Positions 17,190-22,910 of a DNA stretch of 45,040 bases are shown here, one piece after another. The DNA is from Bacillota bacterium. GTDB lineage: Bacteria; Bacillota; Clostridia; TANB77; UBA1234. The translations under genes and the position numbers were made by a program. The first letter of the stretch is position 1; every line of letters begins with the position of its first letter. The notes under the pieces are model-generated. The model saw nothing but the letters and a program-made list of their open reading frames with translations, did not search any database and had not been told where the DNA came from. The stretch spans positions 1 through 45,040 of the forward strand of contig JAEEHF010000031.1 in the NCBI GenBank assembly GCA_016280725.1. Direction: 5' to 3'.

Positions 17190-17228
17190 ATGTTTGCACC
17201 TACGAGAGAATGGAAACCGCATATATAA
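17190..17228 (+). CDS. Leader peptide, 12 aa (MFAPTREWKPHI)
   Basis: ATG 17190 has the strongest ribosome site in the window, GTGAAAGGAGGAATCACC, nearly a full complement of the 16S rRNA 3' end. Stop TAA after 12 codons. Such a perfect site on a 12-residue peptide suggests either an attenuator leader or a ribosome-sequestering RNA. Confidence 0.5.
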   Translation: MFAPTREWKPHI

Positions 17229-17318
17229 TCGGCGCTAACTTGCGGGGCGCATTACAAGATGCCGCAAGCGCCCACGCGGGCAATCCGGACCCTGTCCGCG
17301 TGGGTGTGTGAATATTTT

Positions 17319-17351
17319 CCCGTGAGCGGGGGATGCTCACGGGACTTTTTT
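17319..17351 (+). terminator. Strong terminator
   Basis: CCCGTGAGC-GGGGGAT-GCTCACGGG then ACTTTTTTT. Confidence 0.9.
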
Positions 17352-17361
17352 TATCTTAGCA

Positions 17362-17421
17362 AAAAGTTAACTTGAGTTAACTTTCTGTGCCGGCCGCAAG
17401 AGTTAACCTAAGCTAACTTTT
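17362..17421. promoter_or_regulatory. Paired GTTAAC palindromes
   Basis: Two palindromes (17362-17384, 17398-17421), 36 bases centre to centre, with GCCGGCCGC between them. Confidence 0.65.
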
Positions 17422-17437
17422 TTGAAGATCCTGTAAT

Positions 17438-17451
17438 CGAACTGATGTTCG
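17438..17451. promoter_or_regulatory. SOS-type (LexA/DinR) box
   Basis: CGAACTGATGTTCG fits GAAC-N4-GTTC, the Gram-positive SOS box. About 50 bases upstream of the paralog 2 promoter. Confidence 0.6.
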
Positions 17452-17504
17452 AACAACGCCTGGAGGATCCGCCTTCACAATTCCTTCACATTTAAAAATT
17501 CTCG

Positions 17505-17533
17505 TTGACAAACCCCACTCATGAGCGTATAGT
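17505..17533 (+). promoter_or_regulatory. Promoter of paralog 2
   Basis: TTGACA, 17 bp ending ATGAGCG, TATAGT. Confidence 0.85.
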
Positions 17534-17573
17534 AATAGTCAACAGAGGGGAGCAAAAAGAGCAACCCTCACGA

Positions 17574-17589
17574 GCTACTAGGAGGTAGC
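17574..17589 (+). promoter_or_regulatory. Ribosome-site hairpin with UAGGAG loop
   Basis: GCTAC-TAGGAG-GTAGC: the Shine-Dalgarno sequence is the loop of a 5-bp hairpin. The same loop on different stems occurs at 18980 (GGTAC/GTACC) and 19744 (GAGCC/GGCTT). Stem bases change together while the loop is fixed, which indicates selection for the hairpin. Confidence 0.7.
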
Positions 17590-17593
17590 AGAA

Positions 17594-18001
17594 ATGACGA
17601 AGTTCAACGTCACTCGCAAGCAGGCCCTGTCCATCGCTATCAACGCTCTTGACCTCATGAACATGGAGAACATTCGTCCTGAGAATCTCGCAGACGTGGA
17701 TTATGTGGAGGTCATGGGTGTCCTTGGCAACATGCTCGAGCAGATTTCTAAGCCCCGTGCAAAGGCCGTTTCTAAGGCTCGCAAGATGAACGAGAATCTT
17801 GCTGCTGAGATTGTCAAGGCTATCCCCGCTGAGGGTATCACCTCTAAGGAGATTGTCAACCTTGGCAACCCTGAGATTATGACCACGCAAAAGGCCGCTG
17901 CTGTCATGCGTGTGGCTGAGGAACTTGGTCTTGCGGTCAAGGTCAAGGACGGTAAGAAGATTTCTTACAAGCCCATCGCCGATGATGTGGAGGGTGAGTA
18001 A
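17594..18001 (+). CDS. Winged-helix-like DNA-binding protein, paralog 2 (135 aa)
   Basis: ATG 17594 directly after the UAGGAG hairpin; stop TAA. Shares the family blocks: FNVTRKQALSIAINALDLMN, KPRAKAVSKARKMNENLAAE, TSKEIVNLGNPEIMTTQKAA, and the wing VKVKDGKKISYKP. It is the longest paralog, with an acidic tail (ADDVEGE). Divergence from the others is spread through the protein. Its leader hairpin, palindromes and SOS box suggest control at both transcription and translation. Confidence 0.75.
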   Translation: MTKFNVTRKQALSIAINALDLMNMENIRPENLADVDYVEVMGVLGNMLEQISKPRAKAVSKARKMNENLAAEIVKAIPAEGITSKEIVNLGNPEIMTTQKAAAVMRVAEELGLAVKVKDGKKISYKPIADDVEGE

Positions 18002-18065
18002 AATTACTAACTAGTCAGAGGGGTTTTAGAGGGTTCCCCGTCACAAAAACCCTCTTGTGAAACGC

Positions 18066-18112
18066 CTACCCCGTGTGCTGCTAAGAGATGCCGCACGGGG
18101 TAGTTTGCTTTT
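18066..18112 (+). terminator. Hairpin terminator after paralog 2
   Basis: CTACCCCGTG...CACGGGGTAG, then TTTGCTTTTA. The preceding 60 bases also hold a GAGGGT/ACCCTC pairing. Confidence 0.7.
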
Positions 18113-18117
18113 AAAGC

Positions 18118-18177
18118 AAAAGTTAGCCATGACTAACTTTTCGAAGATCTTGCAAAAGTTAACCAAGGTTAACTTTG
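18118..18177. promoter_or_regulatory. Paired GTTARCC palindromes flanking AGATCT
   Basis: 18118-18141 and 18154-18177, 36 bases apart; the second is almost perfect (AAAAGTTAACCAAGGTTAAC). GCCGGCC and a TGTGAAA/TATGAAG repeat (18193-18210) follow. Confidence 0.65.
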
Positions 18178-18260
18178 TAGGCCGGCCCTGATTGTGAAAA
18201 TTTTATGAAGCGCTTCAATTTATGGTATCATTAATTCTAGTCCAAGAGAAAGGATTAGAA

Positions 18261-18410
18261 ATGAGCGGTTTTGAGTATGGCATGTTTAACTTTTATCGTT
18301 ATCTGCGTGCGGCAGCTCGTGCAACGGATGAAACGACCCGCGATTTCTATTTTGAAATGGCTTTTAAGTGGCGTCGTGCAGCTATCGACTCACTTATTTA
18401 TAATGTGTAG
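18261..18410 (+). CDS. Small aromatic protein, 49 aa
   Basis: ATG 18261 behind GAGAAAGGATTAGAA; stop TAG. MSGFEYGMFNFYRYLRAAAR: basic, aromatic, probably two helices. Promoter is likely the TATCATTAAT region near 18225. Function unknown. Confidence 0.6.
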   Translation: MSGFEYGMFNFYRYLRAAARATDETTRDFYFEMAFKWRRAAIDSLIYNV

Positions 18411-18424
18411 GATTTGTGGAGGTC

Positions 18425-18453
18425 TTGACACAACTAAACCACAGGCGTATTAT
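18425..18453 (+). promoter_or_regulatory. Promoter of 18490 gene
   Basis: TTGACA, 17 bp ending AGGCG, TATTAT. Confidence 0.85.
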
Positions 18454-18489
18454 TAAGACAGTAAGAGACGCCACCCAAGGAGGGACACC

Positions 18490-18651
18490 ATGGCCGACAC
18501 CTTCAAGCAGACCCGTCGTCACGACTTCGCCACTAGCGACCCCGATTTGCAGGGCATGGGTCACACCAAGCAGCGGAACGCCTACCGCTGCAAGCAGAAC
18601 CGCAGGGCGCGGCGGGTTTTGAAGCAGGCCCTTTCCAAGGAACTCTACTAG
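18490..18651 (+). CDS. Very basic small protein, 53 aa
   Basis: ATG 18490 with AAGGAGGG 8 bases upstream; stop TAG. MADTFKQTRRHDFATSDPDL, then an Arg/Lys-rich half (CKQNRRARRVLKQALSKELY). A basic helix of this kind would bind nucleic acid. Strong promoter, ribosome site and terminator point to high early expression. No family recognised. Confidence 0.65.
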   Translation: MADTFKQTRRHDFATSDPDLQGMGHTKQRNAYRCKQNRRARRVLKQALSKELY

Positions 18652-18665
18652 GGTTCCTTTTTTTT
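18637..18665 (+). terminator. Terminator overlapping the stop codon
   Basis: AAGGAAC-TCTACTAGG-GTTCCTT followed by T-run; the last codons form the left arm. Confidence 0.9.
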
Positions 18666-18676
18666 AGCCTTTAAAC

Positions 18677-18690
18677 CGAACACTAGTTCG
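18677..18690. promoter_or_regulatory. SOS-type box
   Basis: CGAACACTAGTTCG, a perfect GAAC-N4-GTTC dyad, next to AGATCT and GCCGGC. Confidence 0.6.
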
Positions 18691-18734
18691 ATCAGATCTG
18701 CCGGCGCAGATTGTGGAGATTTTATAATGAGTCT

Positions 18735-18787
18735 TGACTTTTGGAATCTTAGATGTTACCATTACAAGGGAGGGAGGGAGGGATGGG
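18735..18787 (+). promoter_or_regulatory. Promoter-like element leading into a G-quadruplex motif
   Basis: TTGACT, 17 bp, TACCAT, then GGGAGGGAGGGAGGGATGGG (18768-18787), five G3 tracts with 1-2-base loops on the coding strand. No gene follows before the next palindrome. Confidence 0.6.
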
Positions 18788-18793
18788 CCTATG

Positions 18794-18846
18794 AAAGTTA
18801 ACCTTAGTTAACTTTGATCAAGATCGTGATCCCGAACAAACGTTCT
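18794..18846. promoter_or_regulatory. GTTAACC palindrome and SOS-type box
   Basis: AAAGTTAACCTTAGTTAACT (18794) and CGAACAAACGTTCT (18833-18846). Confidence 0.6.
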
Positions 18847-18904
18847 AAAGCCTGGAGACGCCTGGGATCCCAAATATGAAGGAATTGTGAAGGGAAAAAA
18901 GTCG

Positions 18905-18933
18905 TTGACAACCCTAAAGAGTGAGCGTATTAT
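18905..18933 (+). promoter_or_regulatory. Promoter of paralog 3
   Basis: TTGACA, 17 bp ending GAGCG, TATTAT. Confidence 0.85.
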
Positions 18934-18979
18934 ACTAATTGTCAGGAGGGCAAAGGCAAAAAGGAGCCACCGCCCGCGA

Positions 18980-18995
18980 GGTACTAGGAGGTACC
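18980..18995 (+). promoter_or_regulatory. Ribosome-site hairpin with UAGGAG loop
   Basis: GGTAC-TAGGAG-GTACC immediately before ATG 18998; second member of the set. Confidence 0.7.
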
Positions 18996-18997
18996 AA

Positions 18998-19366
18998 ATG
19001 AGCAACGTCAAGACCATCACCCGTGCACAGGCCATCGCCATCGCCATCGAGCGCACGAAGGACGTCCCCGAGGTCAACGAGATTCTGGTGAAGATGCATG
19101 CCCAGCTGGTGAAGCCCCGTGCGAAGGCTGTTAGCAAGGCCCGTCTTGCCAACGAGGGTCTGGCAAAGAAGATTGCCAAGATGCTCCCCACCGAGGGCAT
19201 TGGCTCCAAGGGCATTGTCGGGTTCGGCGTTCCCGAGGTCGCTACCACTCAGAAGGCCGCAGCCGTTATGAGGGTCGCGGAAGAGATGGGGCTTGTGCAC
19301 AAGGTCGTGGATAAGAAGAACGTGACTTACAAGCCCGTTGTGGCTCCCGAGGGTGAGGAAGAGTAG
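18998..19366 (+). CDS. Winged-helix-like DNA-binding protein, paralog 3 (122 aa)
   Basis: ATG 18998; stop TAG. Family blocks TITRAQAIAIAIERTKDVPE, KPRAKAVSKARLANEGLAKK, GSKGIVGFGVPEVATTQKAA and the wing HKVVDKKNVTYKP. It is closest to paralog 4 in the first block (both have VxEVLxKMHAQL-type sequence). The leader carries the UAGGAG hairpin and the 3' end the conserved CCCGAGC hairpin. Confidence 0.75.
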   Translation: MSNVKTITRAQAIAIAIERTKDVPEVNEILVKMHAQLVKPRAKAVSKARLANEGLAKKIAKMLPTEGIGSKGIVGFGVPEVATTQKAAAVMRVAEEMGLVHKVVDKKNVTYKPVVAPEGEEE

Positions 19367-19374
19367 CCCACTGT

Positions 19375-19477
19375 CCCGAGCATGACACTAAAAGGCTCCC
19401 CTTGCGAGGGCAAAACCCCGCCAACCTTTGGAGTAACGAGTAAACGCTAGGTTAGCTTCGGTTGCCTAGCGTTTTTC
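19375..19477 (+). terminator. Conserved 3'-UTR hairpin and terminator
   Basis: CCCGAGCATGACACTAAAAG with GCTC (19375-19397), then the terminator AACGCTAGG...CCTAGCGTT with TTTTT (19443-19477). Confidence 0.75.
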
Positions 19478-19485
19478 TTTGCTCT

Positions 19486-19545
19486 AAAAGTTAACCTAAG
19501 CTAACTTTTTGCAGATCTCCCAAGAGTTAACCTAAGTTAACTTTC
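19486..19545. promoter_or_regulatory. Paired GTTAACC palindromes flanking AGATCT
   Basis: 19486-19509 and 19522-19545, again 36 bases apart, followed by GCCGGCGCC and the TGTGAAG repeat at 19561-19578. Confidence 0.65.
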
Positions 19546-19582
19546 GCGGCCGGCGCCGCTTGTGAAGATTTTGTGAAGCTAT

Positions 19583-19611
19583 TTACTTTCAAAACCCGCT
19601 TGTGGTATAAT
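19583..19611 (+). promoter_or_regulatory. Upstream promoter-like element
   Basis: TTACTT, 17 bp, TATAAT, about 100 bases upstream of a second promoter. Confidence 0.5.
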
Positions 19612-19684
19612 AAAAATGCTGACTATTTTTACCCTATGCCTGGGATCCCCGCTCCACAATTCCTCTACATTTTAAAATTAACGC

Positions 19685-19713
19685 TTGACTCTAAAAGTGT
19701 TTAAGCGTAATAT
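19685..19713 (+). promoter_or_regulatory. Promoter of the second exonuclease gene
   Basis: TTGACT, 17 bp ending TTTAAGCG, TAATAT. Confidence 0.75.
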
Positions 19714-19743
19714 AACAGTTGTCCGAAGGGGACACCCACCCAC

Positions 19744-19759
19744 GAGCCTAGGAGGGCTT
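19744..19759 (+). promoter_or_regulatory. Ribosome-site hairpin with UAGGAG loop
   Basis: GAGCC-TAGGAG-GGCTT, third member of the set, this time in front of an exonuclease gene rather than a winged-helix paralog. Confidence 0.65.
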
Positions 19760-19762
19760 ATC

Positions 19763-20455
19763 ATGCGTAAGGTTTTTGCTATTCTTGACATTGAGACTCT
19801 GACCGATGCCCGTCTTGCTTTTGACATTGCTTGGATTCTTAAGGACAGCAAGGGTAACACTCTTGAATCGCACAACTACCTTGTAAGTGAGATTGCAGAA
19901 ACCCCGTTTGCAGAAATCCTCATTCGTCGCGATAGTTTCATGAAGAACAAGTCGCAATTTTACATGGACGGTATGGCTTTTAACTCTTTTGAGATTGCAT
20001 CTCTCATGCACATCTCTAATGAGTTTCATGCAGCAGCGGGTCGCTACAATGCAAAAATTGTCATGTGCGCCTACAATGCCAAATTCGACTACAGTGTTTT
20101 GAATGACAACATGAACGCTTATTATGGCATTGACTTTTTCGCGGATGATGTTGAAATCGTAGACATTATGACTATGGCACTTGCTACCATCTGTGACACT
20201 AATAAATTCGTGCGTTGGTGCCAACTCACTAACCATGTTACCGCAAAAGGCAACGTGCAGACAAATGCCGAAACTGTGTATGCCTACCTTACTCGTGATA
20301 GCGATTTTGTAGAAGCACACCATGCTTTGGCAGACTGTGAAATTGAAGCCGATATTTACTTTAAGGCTCGCAAGTATCGCAAGAAGCATCACAAGCAATT
20401 CGCTAATCCCGTGTTTGCTTGCAAAGAGTGGAAAAAGGTACAAGCTCGCAAGTAA
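19763..20455 (+). CDS. DnaQ-like DEDD 3'-5' exonuclease, paralog, 230 aa
   Basis: ATG 19763; stop TAA. Exo I AILDIETLTDARLAFDIAWI, Exo II CAYNAKFDYSVLND and Exo III EAHHALADCEIEADI carry all expected acidic residues and the DEDDh histidine. It shares architecture with the 262-aa enzyme at 15345 (for example TAKGN/TDKGN and the following AETVYAYLT), so the two are paralogs. It lacks the longer Lys-rich tail but ends Lys/Arg-rich. Probably a soluble nuclease acting on host or phage RNA/DNA early on. Confidence 0.85.
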   Translation: MRKVFAILDIETLTDARLAFDIAWILKDSKGNTLESHNYLVSEIAETPFAEILIRRDSFMKNKSQFYMDGMAFNSFEIASLMHISNEFHAAAGRYNAKIVMCAYNAKFDYSVLNDNMNAYYGIDFFADDVEIVDIMTMALATICDTNKFVRWCQLTNHVTAKGNVQTNAETVYAYLTRDSDFVEAHHALADCEIEADIYFKARKYRKKHHKQFANPVFACKEWKKVQARK

Positions 20456-20462
20456 TCCCCTA

Positions 20463-20486
20463 GCCCCGCACATGCGGGGCGCTTTT
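20463..20486 (+). terminator. Terminator
   Basis: GCCCCGCA-CA-TGCGGGGC followed by GCTTTTTT. Confidence 0.9.
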
Positions 20487-20493
20487 TTATCGC

Positions 20494-20553
20494 AAGAGTT
20501 AACCCAGGCTAACTTGCGCGAGATCTCGTAAGAGTTAACCTTGGGTAACTTTT
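20494..20553. promoter_or_regulatory. Paired GTTAACC palindromes flanking AGATCT
   Basis: 20494-20515 and 20530-20553, about 36 bases apart, followed by GCGCCGGCC. The gap 20456-21199 holds no gene other than these regulatory elements. Confidence 0.65.
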
Positions 20554-20729
20554 GGCGCCGGCCAATTCTAAGCCCTTTTTAAGCCCTTTTGACCTAAAGT
20601 AAGGCAAAAACAAAACAGGGCCTTAAAACGGCTCTGGTGGCCTCTAGCGAGGTATTTTTGATCACAAGGTGCCTTGCTTTTACAAAATTGTGAATGAATT
20701 ATGTAATCGCTTAAAAAGGCTCTGAGCGT

Positions 20730-20758
20730 TTGACATAACGCTTTAAGCGTGATATAAT
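20730..20758 (+). promoter_or_regulatory. Perfect-consensus rightward promoter, facing
   Basis: TTGACA, 17 bp, TATAAT. It faces the leftward promoter at 20786-20814 across GGCGGCCATTTGTGGCCG. Confidence 0.75.
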
Positions 20759-20785
20759 AGAAATGGCGGCCATTTGTGGCCGAAA

Positions 20786-20814
20786 ATTTTAGCCGATCCG
20801 CGCCAGAAAATCAA
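20786..20814 (-). promoter_or_regulatory. Leftward promoter, facing
   Basis: Minus strand TTGATT, 17 bp, TAAAAT; the start sites of the two facing promoters are about 10-15 bases apart. No minus-strand gene follows. Confidence 0.6.
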
Positions 20815-21020
20815 GAAAAAGCCGGTGAGCGGTAGGAAAACGCCGGTGAACGGTTGCCTGGATAAAAGGCCTGGTTTATGCAAAAAAATGCAAAAAACGG
20901 CCTCGATCGTGAGGACTTTTATGCAATAAACCTTAGGTTCTATGCGACTAGAGGTCGATCGACCGTTCACCCGCAAAAACCTACCGCTCACGAGGATTGC
21001 CACTTTGTCACGATTTTGGG

Positions 21021-21049
21021 TTGACAACCTACCCTCACAAGCGTATAGT
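21021..21049 (+). promoter_or_regulatory. Promoter of paralog 4
   Basis: TTGACA, 17 bp ending CAAGCG, TATAGT. Confidence 0.85.
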
Positions 21050-21055
21050 AATAGT

Positions 21056-21199
21056 CAGCGAGGGGGAGCAAGGGCCCCAAGCGAGAACCTTGTCAGCCGA
21101 ATATCTCAAAGACCTAAAAAGGTCTAAATCATGCCTATTAGCTAGGCAAAGGGCCTAGCTAAGAAATAGCCCCAAAGTGGGGCAGATTGGAGTGGCCCT
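21056..21199 (+). promoter_or_regulatory. Long structured leader of paralog 4
   Basis: Three hairpins precede the start: GACCT-AAAA-AGGTC (21111), TAGCTAGGC-AAAGG-GCCTAGCTA (perfect 9-bp stem, about 21139-21161) and GCCCC-AAAGT-GGGGC (about 21169-21183). The ribosome site TTGGAGT follows. GGCCC next to the start can pair with GGGCC in the second hairpin, so alternative folds could gate translation. Confidence 0.55.
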
Positions 21200-21553
21200 A
21201 TGGCTACCAAGCAGAATGGCATTACCCGCGCCGACGCTATCGCTTTCGCGATGGAGCGTTGCACCGACAACGCGGATGTGGTGGAAGTGCTTGCTAAGAT
21301 GCACGCACAGCTCACCAAGCCCCGCGCTAAGGCGGTGTCCAAGGCTCGCAAGGCCAATGAAAACCTTGCGGCCAAGGTTCGCGATGCTATCGCCGCTAAG
21401 GGCGATGGTATGAGCACCAAGGACATTGTGGCCCTTGGCTTGCCCGAAATCGCCACCACCCAAAAGGCCGCGGCTGTGTGCCGCGTGGCGGTGGAGCTGG
21501 GTTACATTCACAAGTGCGTGAATGGTAAGGCCATCACCTACGCTATCGCGTAG
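21200..21553 (+). CDS. Winged-helix-like DNA-binding protein, paralog 4 (117 aa)
   Basis: ATG 21200; stop TAG. Family blocks NGITRADAIAFAMERCTDNA, KPRAKAVSKARKANENLAAK, STKDIVALGLPEIATTQKAA and the wing YIHKCVNGKAITYAIA. It has no UAGGAG hairpin but a longer leader with three hairpins. The 3' end carries the conserved CCCGAGC hairpin and a very large terminator structure. Confidence 0.75.
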   Translation: MATKQNGITRADAIAFAMERCTDNADVVEVLAKMHAQLTKPRAKAVSKARKANENLAAKVRDAIAAKGDGMSTKDIVALGLPEIATTQKAAAVCRVAVELGYIHKCVNGKAITYAIA

Positions 21554-21562
21554 GCAACACGT

Positions 21563-21586
21563 CCCGAGCATGACGCTAAAAGGCTC
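21563..21586 (+). promoter_or_regulatory. Conserved 3'-UTR hairpin
   Basis: CCCGAGCATGACGCTAAAAG plus GCTC; third copy. Confidence 0.55.
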
Positions 21587-21593
21587 ACCCGCA

Positions 21594-21708
21594 CGCCCTT
21601 ATTCCGAGAGCGATGCCCGAACGCTGGAAACAGCCAAGGGACGGTTAGCGGTTCGGATGTGTTCCCCCGATCCCGCCGAACCTAGGAATAAGGGCGCGAC
21701 TTTTTTTT
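21594..21708 (+). terminator. Large branched terminator
   Basis: CGCCCTTATTCC (21594) pairs with GGAATAAGGGCG (21685), enclosing about 80 bases with internal pairings (for example CGAACGCT/AGCGGTTCG), then TTTTTTTT. Confidence 0.8.
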
Positions 21709-21839
21709 GTCCTATTAGTTTGTACACGATTTAATCGTGCACAAACTTTCACCGGATCTCCAGGCAAAGTTAACCAAAGGTAACAAAGATCGCCGGCACG
21801 CAAAGTTTACCTCGGCTAACTTTTAGAAGATCCAAAAGT

Positions 21840-21853
21840 CGAACAAACGTTCT
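21840..21853. promoter_or_regulatory. SOS-type box
   Basis: CGAACAAACGTTCT. Confidence 0.55.
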
Positions 21854-22041
21854 AGTGCGGGCTCCGATCCTGAATTGTGAAGACTTTGTGAAAGACTTGC
21901 ACAAATGCGGCCAATGCCCTATTATGTAATTGTGCTCAAGGCGGCGACCAAATAGGCCACACCGAACCGGGTAGGGCACCTACTTGGCTTTAGGGCGGCA
22001 GGACAAAACACGTGTATAACCACTAGCGCTACCCATTTTAC

Positions 22042-22070
22042 CGAACAAACGTTCGGCGAACTGGTGTTCG
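22042..22070. promoter_or_regulatory. Two tandem SOS-type boxes
   Basis: CGAACAAACGTTCG (22042-22055, perfect) and CGAACTGGTGTTCG (22057-22070), one base apart. Confidence 0.7.
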
Positions 22071-22123
22071 ATTTTTCCGCATTTTCAGATTTGTGGAGAT
22101 TTTGTGGATTGCCAAATTGGCAC

Positions 22124-22172
22124 TTGACAGAACATATGTTCTATATGCGGAATTTTGTAGAACTGATGTTCG
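22124..22172. promoter_or_regulatory. TTGACA with two SOS-type boxes
   Basis: TTGACA (22124) runs straight into AGAACATATGTTCT (22129-22142), and AGAACTGATGTTCG (22159-22172) lies 30 bases on. This would be a repressible promoter, though its -10 is unclear. Confidence 0.6.
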
Positions 22173-22295
22173 AATTCGGACCTGCCGCCGCCGCGCGCAC
22201 GCATACGGCGAAGTCCCGTGAATTTTGGACTCGAAGCCGCATACGCGATTTTTTCCTGAATTTTTCCTAAAACTGCATACGCCAAATAATTTTTA

Positions 22296-22324
22296 TTGAC
22301 AGAAGCGCTTTTTTATGGTATAAT
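22296..22324 (+). promoter_or_regulatory. Perfect-consensus promoter facing the minus-strand operon end
   Basis: TTGACA, 17 bp, TATAAT. The transcript would enter the terminator at 22387 and the antisense of the 121-aa gene. Confidence 0.7.
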
Positions 22325-22386
22325 TAAAGTGACGGCCTTTTTCTGCCCCGCACTTCGCAAAAGAAGAGCCCTAAAAAAATAAACCT

Positions 22387-22421
22387 AAAAAAAAAGAGCC
22401 CGTCGCATACGCGACGAGCTC
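22387..22421 (-). terminator. Terminator of the minus-strand regulators
   Basis: Minus strand GAGCTCGTCGC-GTAT-GCGACGGGCTC with nine T. The loop contains the GCATACG repeat. Confidence 0.9.
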
Positions 22422-22461
22422 GAGGAAGTGGCGGATCTTTCAAAATGCGGCGTCCGCAAGC

Positions 22462-22827
22462 CTACTTGCGCTTCTGTACCAACGTAACCTCGTAAGTCTT
22501 ACCATCAATTTCAAATCGGAATTGACGCTCAGGATTCGTGATCTCAACTGACCCATACGCCTGAGCCATGCAGTCTGCCAACTGATCAACAATTGCACGC
22601 TTGGTATCGTTGGGCTTACGAGTGCGGGGCTTGCGCTCCTTGGCCTTCGCAGTTTCCTCAACCGCAGTCTGATCCAGGTAGCCCTGCTCCGCGAGGTAAC
22701 GATCAATCGCCACCTTATTGCTGATCTTCTCTCGACGAGCGTTCCTGAAGACCTCTGCAGGAATGACTACAGTCTGCTCAACGCCGTTCTTGTCGATGAA
22801 AGTGTTCTTGAGATCTCCAGGATTCAT
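22462..22827 (-). CDS. Small basic DNA-binding-like protein, 121 aa
   Basis: ATG 22827 after AGAAAGAGCAAGAT; stop TAG. MNPGDLKNTFIDKNGVEQTV; a basic central linker (KERKPRTRKPNDTKRAIVDQ) then a beta-rich end (FRFEIDGKTYEVTLVQKRK). Codon bias is GC-rich like the plus-strand block, though it is on the minus strand. Second gene of a two-gene operon with the 118-aa regulator. Family not recognised. Confidence 0.65.
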   Translation of the reverse strand: MNPGDLKNTFIDKNGVEQTVVIPAEVFRNARREKISNKVAIDRYLAEQGYLDQTAVEETAKAKERKPRTRKPNDTKRAIVDQLADCMAQAYGSVEITNPERQFRFEIDGKTYEVTLVQKRK

Positions 22828-22910
22828 ATCTTGCTCTTTCTATTAGAAAGTTTTATCCATACCACAGTGGGGCGGACCTTAATCCCGCCGCCCCTCGGGA
22901 AAGAGAGGTT

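Larger units (their letters stand above)
17155..17351 (+). ncRNA. Structured short transcript with 12-aa leader
   Basis: Between the promoter (17120) and terminator (17319) the only frame is the 12-codon leader. Behind it are stacked GC hairpins: CTTGCGG...CCGCAAG (17232-17265) and CCCACGCGG...CCGCGTGGG (17271-17305). This looks like a stable RNA or an attenuator whose regulated gene is absent. Confidence 0.5.
21709..22295. other. Gene-free operator cluster
   Basis: No gene seen in about 590 bp. It holds paired palindromes (21776-21824), a TGTGAAG repeat (21876-21894) with AGACTTGCAC and a weak promoter, and five SOS-type boxes. It also holds a TGTGGAG repeat (22092-22109) and three GCATACG repeats (22201, 22239, 22275). 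Confidence 0.6.

Noticed and set aside
11763..21824. GTTAACC palindromes as terminators
   Set aside because: They lack U-runs, lie upstream of promoters as well as after genes, and the genes have separate strong terminators.
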